Source: Thalassospira xiamenensis M-5 = DSM 17429
GTDB taxonomy: Bacteria > Pseudomonadota > Alphaproteobacteria > Rhodospirillales > Thalassospiraceae
Length of the DNA: 64,000 nt
Assembly: GCF_000300235.2 (NCBI RefSeq)
Contig: NZ_CP004388.1
Location: 3,232,001 to 3,296,000 of the forward strand
Direction of reading: 5' to 3'
Part shown: positions 1-9,478 of the stretch, piece by piece
Numbering within the stretch: the stretch's first letter is position 1
Layout: every line of letters begins with the position of its first letter
Position numbers and translations under genes: made by a program
Notes under the pieces: model-generated
What the model saw: only the letters and a program-made list of their open reading frames with translations
What the model was told of the DNA's origin: nothing
The model's database searches: none

Positions 1-836
1 CCCTGACGTGCACAGGACGGGCAGGAAATGATCTGCACACCGCGGGTCCGAAGGCCCAGAGATTTCAGAATGTCATAACCAACGTGGATTTCCTCGACCG
101 GGTCTGCCGAAAGCGACACACGCAACGTATCGCCGATACCGGCCCACAGAAGGTTGCCCATGCCAATCGCCGATTTAACAGTACCACCGCGAAGGCCACC
201 AGCCTCGGTAATCCCCAGATGCAAAGGATAATCGCATGCCTCGGCCAAGCCGTAATAGGCGGCAACCGCAAGGAATACATCCGATGCCTTGACCGAAATC
301 TTGAACTCGTAGAAATCCTGATCTTCAAGGATTTTGGCGTGGTTTAACGCACTTTCGACCATCGCCTCCGGGCAGGGCTCGCCATAACGTTCCAGCAATT
401 CCTTTTCAAGCGATCCGGCATTGACCCCGATACGCATCGAACAGCCATGATCCTTTGCTGCCTTCACGACTTCGCGTACACGGTCGGTCGAACCGATATT
501 GCCTGGATTGATCCGCAGGCACGCTGCACCGGCTTCGGCGGCTTCGATGGCACGTTTGTAATGGAAATGGATATCGGCGACGATCGGGACATGCACCTGC
601 TTGATGATGTCCTTAAGCGCCGCGGTCGACTCCCGATCCGGGCAGGAAACACGAACAATATCGGCACCTGCTTCTTCAAGGCGCAGGATCTGATCCACGG
701 TCGCAGCAACATCGGTGGTCAGGGTATTGGTCATCGACTGCACCGAAATCGGCGCGTCTCCACCAACTTCCACATTACCAACGCGGATCTTGCGGCTTTT
801 GCGGCGTTCAATATCTCGATAAGGGCGGACGCTCAT
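1..836 (-). CDS. ispG: 4-hydroxy-3-methylbut-2-enyl diphosphate synthase, 3' end cut by window
   Basis: This is the penultimate enzyme of the MEP isoprenoid pathway. It reductively converts the cyclic diphosphate MEcPP to HMBPP in the cytosol, using a [4Fe-4S] cluster. The translation starts [17 protein letters not shown] at an ATG ending at 836, preceded by a short GGAA. It runs through typical family stretches ([27 protein letters not shown]) into the cluster motif CPSC at residues 272-275, right at the window edge. About 278 residues are visible. The third cluster cysteine and the C-terminus lie outside the window. A terminator for the upstream rodZ-like gene lies between the two genes, so ispG probably has its own promoter in 837-944. 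Identification is secure. Confidence 0.95.
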   Translation of the reverse strand, partial: MSVRPYRDIERRKSRKIRVGNVEVGGDAPISVQSMTNTLTTDVAATVDQILRLEEAGADIVRVSCPDRESTAALKDIIKQVHVPIVADIHFHYKRAIEAAEAGAACLRINPGNIGSTDRVREVVKAAKDHGCSMRIGVNAGSLEKELLERYGEPCPEAMVESALNHAKILEDQDFYEFKISVKASDVFLAVAAYYGLAEACDYPLHLGITEAGGLRGGTVKSAIGMGNLLWAGIGDTLRVSLSADPVEEIHVGYDILKSLGLRTRGVQIISCPSCARQ

Positions 837-944
837 TTCCGGTTCCAAGCAAATCTGTGTCTCTAGGCCGACTATATAGCTTATCAAGTGCCAATTAGAA
901 ACCGTTGCCTTACGGTTTTTCCGTCAGATTTTGCAAAGCTGTCA

Positions 945-973
945 TAAAAAAAGCGGCCTGATATGGCCGCTTT
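945..973 (-). terminator. Rho-independent terminator after the rodZ-like gene
   Basis: A perfect 9-bp stem (AAAGCGGCC at 950-958 pairing with 965-973) is followed on the minus strand by a run of T. It lies 45 bp past the rodZ-like stop and separates that gene from ispG. Confidence 0.8.
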
Positions 974-1017
974 CTTCAAAATCTTTGGTGCCCTCATGAT
1001 AACGAGAGGGCCCGGCA

Positions 1018-2247
1018 CTACTGTGCAGGTGCCACACCGGCCCCTTCAAGGGCCTCAACATCAAGAGAGAAGTCCGAAATCACCGCACCATATTCACCGA
1101 CCGGCAAGGCTTCCTTGCCATCAATGCTGTAGGTAAGTGCCCCGGCATTACCGACTTCAAGCATCAGCCCGTTTTTATTGGGCACGCGATAGGTATCCCC
1201 CGCACTCAGCATCCGGGTCAGCAGGATGTTGCCATCACCTTCGCGAATGCGAACCCAACTGGTTTCGACCGCCTCAATGGTAACACGGCTGTCAAGATTG
1301 ACCGCACCAAACACACGCCCGCCACCAACTTCGTCAACAGCCGGTGCTGCCGGAACAGAAGCCGTTTCCGCCGCTGGTGCAACTGGTGCCGATGACGGCG
1401 ACTGTGCGGTTGATTGTTCCGGTGCTTGCGCTGTCGGGGCAGGTGCTTCGGCAACTTCGTTCTGTGCCGCAGGTGTTTCTACCGGTACCGTATCAGCCAC
1501 TTGCGGGGCTTCTGCGGTTTCCTCCACCGGTTCCTGTTCTGTCACGACAGATGCAGGTGCATTTGAATCATCCGCTGGCGCTTCCGCCGTTTCGGCAGGT
1601 TGCTCTGCGGATGCGGATGGCTCGACTTCTGCCGCACGGGCATCCGCCGCATTTTCAAGATTGCGTTCCGGAACGGCCTGCTCACCACCCGACGTATAAC
1701 TTGCAAGACGTTCAGGCAGCGGATCAACGAGATCAGCAATCGTTTTTCCCTGGCTCGACAAGTAATACCAGCCACCATAGGCACCGATACCAAGCAATGC
1801 CGCAATCAGAAGAACCGCTCCACCGGGAACGCGGCTTTCCTGAACAGGTTTTGGGAAACTAAGCTCGCTTCGGGCTGCGGGCGCATTGCTTTCCACGCGG
1901 AAACGCCGCACGATTTCTGCCCCGTCAAGTCCGAGATGTTCGGCATAGGCTTTAACAAAGCCCAAACCATACGGGCCACCGGGCAACACCGAATAATCGC
2001 TGTTCTCGATCGCCTCGATATAAATCTTGCGGATACGCAATAACTGACAAACGTCTTCCACGCTCTGACCAAGGCTGTTCCTGGTATGGCGCAAAAGGCG
2101 TCCTACCTCGGTCTGGTCAGCGGAATTACCGGTATCTGCTTCCATCTTAATGTCATTTGACGGCCCATTTCCAGGCAAAGGCCTGAAACGCAAGCGCCCC
2201 CCGGATTGCTCGTCCAAATGATCTTCCTTTCGCTTTCCGATCGCCAA
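1018..2247 (-). CDS. RodZ-like helix-turn-helix membrane protein (DUF4115 C-terminus)
   Basis: A RodZ/YfgA-type bitopic protein, a family that links the MreB cytoskeleton to the cell-wall elongation machinery. Numbered from the TTG ending at 2247, residues 48-108 form the cytoplasmic HTH_25-type domain (VGRLLRHTRNSLGQ and RIRKIYIEAIE). Residues 141-163 form one transmembrane helix. Residues 185-305 are a low-complexity Ala/Pro/Glu linker, and residues 310-395 are the periplasmic DUF4115-like beta domain. In many alphaproteobacteria this gene sits just upstream of ispG, as here. The start is uncertain. The TTG at 2247 has GGAG directly against it, a TTG at 2217 has a better-spaced AAGGAAG, and an ATG ends at 2145. 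All three keep the HTH domain. Confidence 0.85.
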   Translation of the reverse strand: MAIGKRKEDHLDEQSGGRLRFRPLPGNGPSNDIKMEADTGNSADQTEVGRLLRHTRNSLGQSVEDVCQLLRIRKIYIEAIENSDYSVLPGGPYGLGFVKAYAEHLGLDGAEIVRRFRVESNAPAARSELSFPKPVQESRVPGGAVLLIAALLGIGAYGGWYYLSSQGKTIADLVDPLPERLASYTSGGEQAVPERNLENAADARAAEVEPSASAEQPAETAEAPADDSNAPASVVTEQEPVEETAEAPQVADTVPVETPAAQNEVAEAPAPTAQAPEQSTAQSPSSAPVAPAAETASVPAAPAVDEVGGGRVFGAVNLDSRVTIEAVETSWVRIREGDGNILLTRMLSAGDTYRVPNKNGLMLEVGNAGALTYSIDGKEALPVGEYGAVISDFSLDVEALEGAGVAPAQ

Positions 2248-2312
2248 CTCCGCACCCCCACGTTACGATCTAGCAATAAAAATAGCAGAATCCCCACCAA
2301 AAGCGATTGTTT

Positions 2313-4595
2313 TTAAAGTTTTACACCGTGATCTATTGCGAAAGCCTTAAGACGCGATCGCAATGACTTGGTCGAACTTCCCATCACCGACAGGACATAT
2401 CCTTCAACGCTTCTCACATTCAGACTCCGGACCATTTCCTTTACAGGACCGATAGAAGCCGGTGCCATGGACAAGCGGCGAATGCCCAATCCGATCAGGG
2501 CCATCGCTTCAAGTGGTCGCCCGGCCATCTCGCCGCAGATGGTCAGACGCACATTCCGTTCGTCACACAATGTGACAAGCTGCCGCATAAATGCAAACAC
2601 ACTTGGCGAAAGTGTATCATATCGCCCTTCCAACCGCGGGTTTCCACGATCAGCAGCGAACATGAACTGCAGCAGGTCGTTGGTTCCAACCGACAAAAAG
2701 TCGACACGCTCCAGAAGCGCCGGTGCCTGCCATATCAGCGCCGGAACCTCCAGCATCGCGCCAACCTCGACCCGGTTCGGTACATAGCCGCGTTCTGCTT
2801 CGCGTTTCAACTGCTGATCCAGAAGCGCCCTTGCCTGGTCGAACTCTGCGACTTCGGCAATCATCGGGAACATGACATACAGGTCCCGCTCATGGGCGGC
2901 CCGGATCAACGCGCGCAACTGATGAACAAGCACTGCAGGCCGATCCAGCGTAATGCGGATCGAGCGCCAGCCCATCGCCGGGTTCTCTTCTGTCATATCC
3001 TCCCAATAGGGCAACAATTTGTCACCCCCGACATCAAGCGTCCGAAACACGACCGGACGACCTTCCGCCTGTTCAAAGATCCGGGTGTAAAGCCGGGTCT
3101 GATCGCCAATATCTGGCATGGCCGATCTGACCATAAATGGAATTTCCGTCCGATAAAGCCCGATCCCGTCCGCGCCGCTTTCAATCACATGGGGTACATC
3201 GATCAAAAGCCCCGCATTGACGTTCAGCGAAATATCAATCTCGTCACATGTCCGGGACGGCATATCGCGCATCTGCGCATAAAGCGCCTTGCGCTCGGCC
3301 CGCGCACGAAGCGCACCGTCAATAACCGAACGGACATCTTCACTCGGCCGGACGAACAATTGTGCATTGTCGGCATCGACAATCAGCGGATCACCGGTTT
3401 CGACCTTGTCGAGAACCCCTTTAACCCCGCCCAGCACCGGAATATCCAGCGCACGCGCAACAATTGCCACATGTGACGTATGCGACCCTTCTTCAAGAGC
3501 AAGGCCGCGCAGGCGGGTATGATCATAATCCAGAAGTTCCGCCGGACCGATATTTCTCGCCACCAGAATGATATCGTCGGGCAACTCGCCAAAGGCCGGG
3601 GACTGATACTGCCCCGAAAGATGCTGCAGCAGACGGTTCGCCAGATCTTCAAGATCATGCAAACGTTCGCGCAGATACGGATCACTGACCTGGGCCATGC
3701 GCGCACGGGTATCATCATGAACCTTCTGAACCGCGGCTTCCGCCGTAAGGCCGGTATGGACCGCCTCGGTAATGCGGTTAAGCCACCCGGTATCCTGCGC
3801 AATCATTTTATAGGCTTCAAGGATATCGCCCGGATCATCATCGCCGCCACTGCTATCCATTCCCGCAACAGCTTCAAGCATTTTGTCGAGATGGTCCTGA
3901 AGCCCGCGCATGGCGTCGCGAAGCCGGGTCAGTTCCTCGTCCGGATCATCGGATACCATCCGGTCGATGACAATACGCGGCTCATGAAGAACCGCAACGC
4001 CCTTGCCAATCCCCGGTGCCAGACGCGCCCCACCAAGCCGCAAGGGCAAAAGCGCAATCCCGTCGGTCGGAATCAGTTCATCGCGGCTGACCAGTTCGCC
4101 ACCGGCGACCATTTCGGCCAGCACCATGGCAACGTTTTCAAGCGCTTCCTGCTCGTCCTCTGAATAAAGACGTTCGGTCCGGTTCTGCACGGCAAGGACG
4201 CCAATGATACGGCCCCCACGCAGGATCGGCACACCGATCATGGAATGATAGATTTCCTCGCCGGTTTCCGGACGGTAAGCAAAGTTCGGATGGCCTTGCG
4301 CATCTTTAAGGTTAAGGGGCCGCGCATGGGCCGCCACATAACCGACAATCCCCTCGCCCACCCGAAGGCGGGTCATATGAACTGCCGCCGGTGCCAGACC
4401 GCAGGTCGCGAAAAGTTCCAGCACCTCGCCCGCGCGCATCACATAGACCGAACATACCTCCGCCACCATATCGGCGGCGATGATGGTCACGATCTGCCCA
4501 AGGCGCTCTTCTGCCGTCCCCGGACCAGCCATGACGTCGCGAACGCGCTTTAACAGGCGTCGCGGACCAGTGACTGCGGCGGACGGCATGCTCAT
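2313..4595 (-). CDS. ptsP: Phosphoenolpyruvate-protein phosphotransferase, nitrogen PTS (EI-Ntr)
   Basis: Enzyme I of the nitrogen phosphotransfer system takes phosphate from PEP and passes it to NPr, a regulatory relay rather than a sugar transporter. The 760-residue protein has an N-terminal GAF domain (about 25-165) as in EI-Ntr. A phosphohistidine swivel domain follows, with GSHTSHVAIVAR (phospho-accepting His375). The C-terminal PEP-binding barrel carries SVGTNDLLQF and the LTICGEMAG cysteine motif. Length is normal for PtsP. It lies 5 bp behind the nitronate monooxygenase-like gene and is probably co-transcribed with it, with lysC further upstream. The ATG at 4595 is the first in-frame ATG. 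Confidence 0.95.
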   Translation of the reverse strand: MSMPSAAVTGPRRLLKRVRDVMAGPGTAEERLGQIVTIIAADMVAEVCSVYVMRAGEVLELFATCGLAPAAVHMTRLRVGEGIVGYVAAHARPLNLKDAQGHPNFAYRPETGEEIYHSMIGVPILRGGRIIGVLAVQNRTERLYSEDEQEALENVAMVLAEMVAGGELVSRDELIPTDGIALLPLRLGGARLAPGIGKGVAVLHEPRIVIDRMVSDDPDEELTRLRDAMRGLQDHLDKMLEAVAGMDSSGGDDDPGDILEAYKMIAQDTGWLNRITEAVHTGLTAEAAVQKVHDDTRARMAQVSDPYLRERLHDLEDLANRLLQHLSGQYQSPAFGELPDDIILVARNIGPAELLDYDHTRLRGLALEEGSHTSHVAIVARALDIPVLGGVKGVLDKVETGDPLIVDADNAQLFVRPSEDVRSVIDGALRARAERKALYAQMRDMPSRTCDEIDISLNVNAGLLIDVPHVIESGADGIGLYRTEIPFMVRSAMPDIGDQTRLYTRIFEQAEGRPVVFRTLDVGGDKLLPYWEDMTEENPAMGWRSIRITLDRPAVLVHQLRALIRAAHERDLYVMFPMIAEVAEFDQARALLDQQLKREAERGYVPNRVEVGAMLEVPALIWQAPALLERVDFLSVGTNDLLQFMFAADRGNPRLEGRYDTLSPSVFAFMRQLVTLCDERNVRLTICGEMAGRPLEAMALIGLGIRRLSMAPASIGPVKEMVRSLNVRSVEGYVLSVMGSSTKSLRSRLKAFAIDHGVKL

Positions 4596-4600
4596 CGGGT

Positions 4601-5629
4601 TTAACTGTCTCTTCTAACGAGGGACTGAACGGCCTGTTCGACCAGTTCTTCCAGAATTTCGGATACCGGTTGTTCTTTCTTTACCATACCAACCGACTGC
4701 CCTGCCATAACCGATCCGCCATCGACATCACCATCGATAACAGCCCGGCGAAGCGCACCGGCCCAGAAATGTTCGATCTCAAGCTGGGCTTCACCCTGAT
4801 CAACCTCACCGGCGCGGAATTTGGCAATTACCTTGCGCTGGGTTTCAAGGAATTCATCGGTTCCCTTATTGGCAAGGGCGCGTACCGGAATAACCGGGAA
4901 ACGTTCATCAAGCTGAACCGTGGTGACCGCATCGCGTGCGCTGGCACGAATGAAGGCCTTTTTGAAATCGGGATGCGCAATACATTCGGTTGCGCATACC
5001 AGTCGCGTACCGATCTGAACACCGGCCGCCCCCTGTTCAAGCAATCCGGTAATGGCTTCGCCGCGCGCGATACCACCGGCACAGAATACCGGAACATCGC
5101 GCATTTCCGGCAGGATTTCCTGCGCCAGAACCGTCAGGGAAACCGGGCCGATATGACCACCAGCTTCGCTGCCTTCGATCACCAGCGCATCCGCACCCGA
5201 GCGCACCAGTTTTTTGGCCAAAACCAGTGCCGGTGCAAAACAGATGACCTTGGCAAATTCCTTGGCTTTCTTGATCGCTGCCGATGACGGCAGACCACCG
5301 GCCAGAACGACATGACCGACTTCATGCTCACGGCAAACCTCGATCAGGTCATCAAGCATCGGGTGCATGGTAATCAGATTGACGCCAAACGGCTTTTTGG
5401 TCAGGGCCTTGGTCCCGGCGATTTCTGCCGACAGCAATTCCGGGGTCATCGACCCGCACGCAATCACACCAAAGCCACCGCCATTTGAAACCGCCGCCAC
5501 AAGGTGACGTTCGGAAACCCAGGACATTGCACCCGCCATGATGGCGTAATCCGTTCCCAGAAATTCCTTGCCCGCCGCCCACAATTTTTCAAGGCGGGCG
5601 CGTGCGACATCGAATTTCGGATCTCTCAT
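4601..5629 (-). CDS. Nitronate monooxygenase / 2-nitropropane dioxygenase family flavoprotein
   Basis: An FMN-dependent TIM-barrel enzyme of the NPD family, which includes nitronate monooxygenases and FabK-like enoyl reductases. Recognisable parts are IMAGAMSWVSERHLVAAVSNGGGFG near the N-terminus, the glycine-rich EGSEAGGHIG loop and PVFCAGGIARGEAI / GAAGVQIGTR phosphate-binding stretches. The ATG at 5629 (MRDPKFDVARARLEKLW) is chosen because family similarity begins soon after it. A longer form starting at 5689 (MMKWQG) would add 20 residues of doubtful quality. The physiological substrate cannot be read from the sequence. The gene is followed 5 bp later by ptsP, so the two probably form an operon. 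Confidence 0.8.
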   Translation of the reverse strand: MRDPKFDVARARLEKLWAAGKEFLGTDYAIMAGAMSWVSERHLVAAVSNGGGFGVIACGSMTPELLSAEIAGTKALTKKPFGVNLITMHPMLDDLIEVCREHEVGHVVLAGGLPSSAAIKKAKEFAKVICFAPALVLAKKLVRSGADALVIEGSEAGGHIGPVSLTVLAQEILPEMRDVPVFCAGGIARGEAITGLLEQGAAGVQIGTRLVCATECIAHPDFKKAFIRASARDAVTTVQLDERFPVIPVRALANKGTDEFLETQRKVIAKFRAGEVDQGEAQLEIEHFWAGALRRAVIDGDVDGGSVMAGQSVGMVKKEQPVSEILEELVEQAVQSLVRRDS

Positions 5630-5783
5630 ATCATTCTGTACCCCAAAGCAGAAATGCAGGAAACCAAGGGTTCCCTGCCATTTCATCATAAAGGCCGAAA
5701 CCGATAGTTCCAGCTAGTATGTAATAATTGACGCAATTTAACAGTGACTTAATCACAGGCCATGCAAGTCACATTATATTAAA

Positions 5784-7004
5784 TTACTCGGCATCAAGGC
5801 CATAAGCGGTATGAAGCGCGCGAACTGCCAGTTCGGTATATTCTTCGGCAATCAGAACGCTTACCTTGATTTCCGAGGTCGAAATGACCTGGATATTGAT
5901 GCCTTTTTCCGCAAGCGTTTCGAACATCTTGCGCGCAACGCCAACGTGCGAACGCATGCCCACACCAATGATCGACACCTTGGTCACATCTGATGTGCTC
6001 AGCAATTCCTTATAGCCGATCTTGGCCGAATTGCCCTCAATCACCGACAGCGCACGTTTAAATTCGCCGCGCGGCACGGTAAAGGTCATGTCGGTGCTTT
6101 TACCGTCTTCTGAAACGTTCTGCACGATCATGTCGACATTGATATTGGCCTCGGCCAGCGGGCCGAAGATAGAAGCAGCGATTCCCGGTTTGTCGGCGAC
6201 TTTCACCAAGGTGATCTTGGCTTCGTCACGGCTATAGGCAATCCCGCTGACGACTTCCTGTTCCACGATTTCGTCCTCGTCTACAACAAGTGTTCCTTCC
6301 GCATCACTAAAGGAGGAGCGGACCTGTACCCGGACGCGATGGTTCATGGCCATCTCGACAGAACGGGTCTGAAGGACCTTCGCACCAAGCGATGCCAGTT
6401 CCAGCATTTCTTCGTAGGTAATCTTTTCGATCTTGCGCGCCTTGGGCACGATGCGCGGATCGGTCGTGTAAACCCCGTCAACATCGGTATAGATATCGCA
6501 ACGATCAGCCTTCAGAGCCGCGGCAAGCGCCACCGCAGAAGTATCCGAACCGCCACGGCCCAGCGTGGTAATGCGGTTGTCAGGTGCGATCCCCTGGAAA
6601 CCGGCAACACAGACAACCTCGCCGCTATTCATGCGCTTGTCGAGTTCGGTTGTATCGATTTCCTTGATACGTGCCTTGGCATGCGCGCCATCGGTCTTTA
6701 TCGGAATCTGCCAGCCAAGCCATGAACGTGCTGGTACGTCAATGCTTTGCAGCGCCATGGCGATCAGGCCAACTGTCACCTGCTCGCCCGATGATACGAT
6801 CACGTCATATTCACGCGCGTCATACATCGGTGAAATTTCATCAGCCCAGCCAACCAGTTCGTTGGTCTTGCCCGACATTGCCGAAACAACAACCGCTACC
6901 TGGTTCCCGGCATCGACCTCGGATTTGACCCGACGGGCGACGTTCTTGATCTTTTCGACATCGGCGACCGATGTGCCGCCGAATTTCATGACAATACGGG
7001 CCAT
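5784..7004 (-). CDS. lysC: Aspartate kinase
   Basis: This enzyme phosphorylates aspartate at the start of the lysine, threonine, methionine and diaminopimelate pathways. The 406-residue protein opens with MARIVMKFGGTSVAD (kinase motif KFGGTS at 7-12) and has the GRGGSDTSAVALA nucleotide-binding loop. Two C-terminal ACT domains (about 265-400) include DKPGIAASIFGPLAEANINVD and the repeat GMRSHVGVARKMFETLAEKGIN, the usual sites of feedback control by lysine or threonine. Length matches single-function aspartokinases. It is divergent from ubiG across a 430-bp gap, a neighbour relation I know from other alphaproteobacteria. No lysine riboswitch was recognised upstream. Confidence 0.96.
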   Translation of the reverse strand: MARIVMKFGGTSVADVEKIKNVARRVKSEVDAGNQVAVVVSAMSGKTNELVGWADEISPMYDAREYDVIVSSGEQVTVGLIAMALQSIDVPARSWLGWQIPIKTDGAHAKARIKEIDTTELDKRMNSGEVVCVAGFQGIAPDNRITTLGRGGSDTSAVALAAALKADRCDIYTDVDGVYTTDPRIVPKARKIEKITYEEMLELASLGAKVLQTRSVEMAMNHRVRVQVRSSFSDAEGTLVVDEDEIVEQEVVSGIAYSRDEAKITLVKVADKPGIAASIFGPLAEANINVDMIVQNVSEDGKSTDMTFTVPRGEFKRALSVIEGNSAKIGYKELLSTSDVTKVSIIGVGMRSHVGVARKMFETLAEKGINIQVISTSEIKVSVLIAEEYTELAVRALHTAYGLDAE

Positions 7005-7434
7005 GAAGTATCCCCGCTAAGCTTGCCATCCATCGGTGCTCCGAAGAAGACGGCATGTGATCCGGCCCTCGATCGATTGGCGCAGGCCATCAATGCGGCG
7101 CGCCGCCTGATCCGGGCGGCGTTATCAATACTGCCATACTCTTTTGGAAACAAGCATCAACGCAGGGGAAAATTGCATCGATTCATTTTTTATTCGGGTT
7201 TGATGCGCCAGATGCCTCCCCAAGGGCGCAAACTGCGAAATATCCTGCGAATTCTTACCTGAAAACCCTGACAACACATGCGATTGGCGCAAGGCACGTT
7301 TCGATTTCCCTCATGCTGGCAAAGCCCTCATTCGCCCGGCGTCAGGACCTTGATGCCCGGCAAACTATTGCCTTGCCGGGCGCGCCCGCGTAAACAGGGC
7401 AAAGAAAATCAACGTCACGCCATCGGAGCCGTCC
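7005..7434. promoter_or_regulatory. 430-bp divergent lysC / ubiG intergenic region
   Basis: No convincing gene was found here. The region must hold the promoters of lysC (minus) and ubiG (plus). The clearest element is a perfect 9-bp hairpin, GCCCGGCAA at 7355-7363 pairing with TTGCCGGGC at 7373-7381. It lies about 55 bp before the ubiG start and has no T-run, so it is more likely a leader structure than a terminator. The function of the hairpin is not known. Confidence 0.5.
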
Positions 7435-8199
7435 ATGTCGCACGCATCCGCCAATAACAGCCGCACCGCCAATGCCGAGGAAATCGCACGCTTTTCCGCA
7501 ATGGCCGAAAAATGGTGGGACCCGAACGGCGCGATGAAGCCCCTGCACAAGTTCAATCCGATCCGCTTGCAGCTTCTGCGCGACAATATCGCTGCCCATC
7601 TCGGACGCGATGCCAACCAGCTTGACGTCCTGAAAGATGTCGAAATCATCGATATCGGTTGCGGTGCCGGTCTTCTGTCCGAACCGCTGGCACGCATGGG
7701 CGCAAAAATGACGTCAATCGACGCAGCCGAAAACAATATCGAAGTCGCAAAAGTCCACGCTGTGCAATCGGGCCTTGCCATTGATTATCGCAATTGCACC
7801 CCGGAAATGCTGGTCGACGAGGGCAAGCAGTTCGATATCGTTCTGAATATGGAAGTCATCGAACATGTCGATGACCCGCAATTCTTCATGCAGGCCTGTG
7901 CGGCGTTACTCAAACCCGGCGGGTTGATGTTTGTTGCCACCCTGAACCGGACGATCAAATCGCTGGCACTGGCAAAATTCGGCGCTGAATACATCCTGCG
8001 CTGGTTGCCTGCTGGCACCCATGACTGGCGCAAATTCGTCAAACCATCAGAAATGTCGGGCTTGCTGCGAGGTGCCGGTCTTGATCTCGTGGATATCACC
8101 GGTGTGACCTACAACCCGATCACGGATAAATGGTCGATTGCCCCTCGCGATCTTGACATCAATTATATGGTGATCGCGCAAAAACCCGCCAAAGCCTGA
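7435..8199 (+). CDS. ubiG: Bifunctional 2-polyprenyl-6-hydroxyphenol / 3-demethylubiquinol O-methyltransferase
   Basis: This SAM-dependent enzyme performs both O-methylations of ubiquinone biosynthesis. The 254-residue protein starts MSHASANNSRTANAEEIARFSAMAEKWWDPNG, and FSAMAEKWWDPNG is a family hallmark. Class I methyltransferase motif I is DIGCGAGLL (residues 73-81). LNMEVIEHVDDP and the C-terminal GVTYNPITDKWSI are also diagnostic of UbiG. Length matches the family. It converges on the DUF1178 gene at 8268. This pairing and the divergent lysC match conserved alphaproteobacterial order. The ATG at 7435 follows GGAGCCGTCC, a usable ribosome site. Confidence 0.96.
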   Translation: MSHASANNSRTANAEEIARFSAMAEKWWDPNGAMKPLHKFNPIRLQLLRDNIAAHLGRDANQLDVLKDVEIIDIGCGAGLLSEPLARMGAKMTSIDAAENNIEVAKVHAVQSGLAIDYRNCTPEMLVDEGKQFDIVLNMEVIEHVDDPQFFMQACAALLKPGGLMFVATLNRTIKSLALAKFGAEYILRWLPAGTHDWRKFVKPSEMSGLLRGAGLDLVDITGVTYNPITDKWSIAPRDLDINYMVIAQKPAKA

Positions 8200-8267
8200 T
8201 CCTATAGCTGACAACGTATTTTAGGACGGCACATCAGGCATGAAGGGAGCAAAGCGGGATCGAGCCC

Positions 8268-8702
8268 CTAATTCTTCTTGCTCTCATCAAGCCATGGCAA
8301 CGCCTGAACATCAATGCCTTCATCGATCAGTTCGGCGGTTTCTTTAAGTGATGCCTCGCCATAAATGCCGCGCTTTTCGGTTTCGCCGTAATGGATTTTG
8401 CGGGCTTCCTCGGCAAATTTGTTACCGACATGCTCGCAATTCTGTTCGACCTGCTTGCGGATTTCGGCGATTGCCGCACGGGTTGCCTCGGCAAAGGCGA
8501 CCTGGCGGGTCTTTTCGGCGGCTTCCTCTTTTTGGCGCGACGTCCGAAGACGCGGTGCCATCAACGCCTTTCCGACATTGGCCGTTCCACAAAACGGGCA
8601 TGACAATTCACCGCTGGCAGCCTGGGTGTCATAAGTGGCACCGTCTTTGAACCAGCCTTCAAATTCGTGATCATGTTCGCATTTAAGCTGAAAGAGGATC
8701 AT
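8268..8702 (-). CDS. DUF1178 family zinc-ribbon-like protein
   Basis: A small protein of the DUF1178 family, common in alpha- and betaproteobacteria but without an assigned function. The N-terminal half shows a likely metal-binding pair: LKCEHDHEFEGWF close to the start and LSCPFCGTANVGKALMAPRL about 35 residues later. The C-terminal half is helical and charged, ending QALPWLDESKKN. The ATG at 8702 (MILFQLKCEHDHEF) fits the family; a TTG at 8723 would add seven residues. The gene converges with ubiG. In related genomes it usually neighbours the nitrilase-family gene that is now at 16962, which suggests the intervening 8 kb was inserted. Confidence 0.85.
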   Translation of the reverse strand: MILFQLKCEHDHEFEGWFKDGATYDTQAASGELSCPFCGTANVGKALMAPRLRTSRQKEEAAEKTRQVAFAEATRAAIAEIRKQVEQNCEHVGNKFAEEARKIHYGETEKRGIYGEASLKETAELIDEGIDVQALPWLDESKKN

Positions 8703-8817
8703 GGTGTTGTTTTGTTCAAGCAAACCGTAACAATTGCAAGGTGTTTTGATATCAATGATATAGCGACACCCTGCCCGAAACGCCAGTTTCAGGCGGCTCC
8801 TTCAATAACCAAGATTT

Positions 8818-9345
8818 ATGAAAATGTCATCATTAATGCCATCGGACTGGGTTACCCGTCATTCCCCACCCTGCCCCGCGACCGGTGGAACGGCCCTTGA
8901 TCTTGCCTGTGGCAAGGGTCGTCACAGTTTCTGGCTGGCGGATCAGGGATGGCAGGTCACAGCCCTTGATCGCGATCTGTCGGATACGGGAACCGGTGAA
9001 AACACAGGAATTGAGTGGATCGAAGCAAATCTTGAATCTGGTCCCTGGCCGCTTGGGGACCGGCAGTTTGATCTGGTGGTGGTCGTCAATTACCTGCACC
9101 GACCGCTATTTGAAAATCTTCGCGATGCGATCAAATCCGGTGGCACTTTGCTTTATGAAACCTTCATGATCGGTAACGAAGCATTCGGCCGCCCGCGATC
9201 ACCAGAATTCCTTCTGCACCCTGGCGAACTGCAAAACGCCTTTTCCGGCTGGAAAATCAACGCATTCGAGCAGGGCCCTCAATACAAACCAGCCACAGCC
9301 GTTCCCTTCGCTGTGAAACAATTCCTGTCGGCCTGCAAACCATAG
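8818..9345 (+). CDS. Class I SAM-dependent methyltransferase
   Basis: A 175-residue Rossmann-fold methyltransferase. Motif I is ALDLACGKGRHSFWLADQG at about residues 36-54, followed by an acidic strand end (VTALDRD) and the post-motif FDLVVVVNYLHRPLFENL. The late GGTLLYETFMIGNE is typical of motif III. It resembles the small TehB-like or tellurite-resistance-like methyltransferases, but the substrate cannot be determined. Several ATGs occur near the start (8818, 8824, 8836), so the exact start is open. It stands alone between the DUF1178 gene and phoX, both at a distance. Confidence 0.75.
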   Translation: MKMSSLMPSDWVTRHSPPCPATGGTALDLACGKGRHSFWLADQGWQVTALDRDLSDTGTGENTGIEWIEANLESGPWPLGDRQFDLVVVVNYLHRPLFENLRDAIKSGGTLLYETFMIGNEAFGRPRSPEFLLHPGELQNAFSGWKINAFEQGPQYKPATAVPFAVKQFLSACKP

Positions 9346-9478
9346 GCAAAGCAGACCGCAACAATTCCGTAACACACTGGAATAAAAATAAAAATAAACA
9401 CAAGTGTCATAATTAAAACAGCTGGTTTCTGGCATCTTCCTCGGCGCTAGTTTTAGCATTTGGCAGAGAGAGAAAACC
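9346..9478 (+). promoter_or_regulatory. phoX upstream region
   Basis: This AT-rich gap contains GTGTCATAATTAAAACAG at about 9403-9420, with one recognisable Pho-box half (TGTCAT) but no clean second half 11 bp away. PhoB control of phoX is likely from the family but only weakly supported by this sequence. Confidence 0.3.

Noticed and set aside
7005-7434. Possible lysine or SAM riboswitch before lysC or ubiG
   Set aside because: Only one simple hairpin was found, with none of the conserved core elements of these riboswitches that I could recognise.
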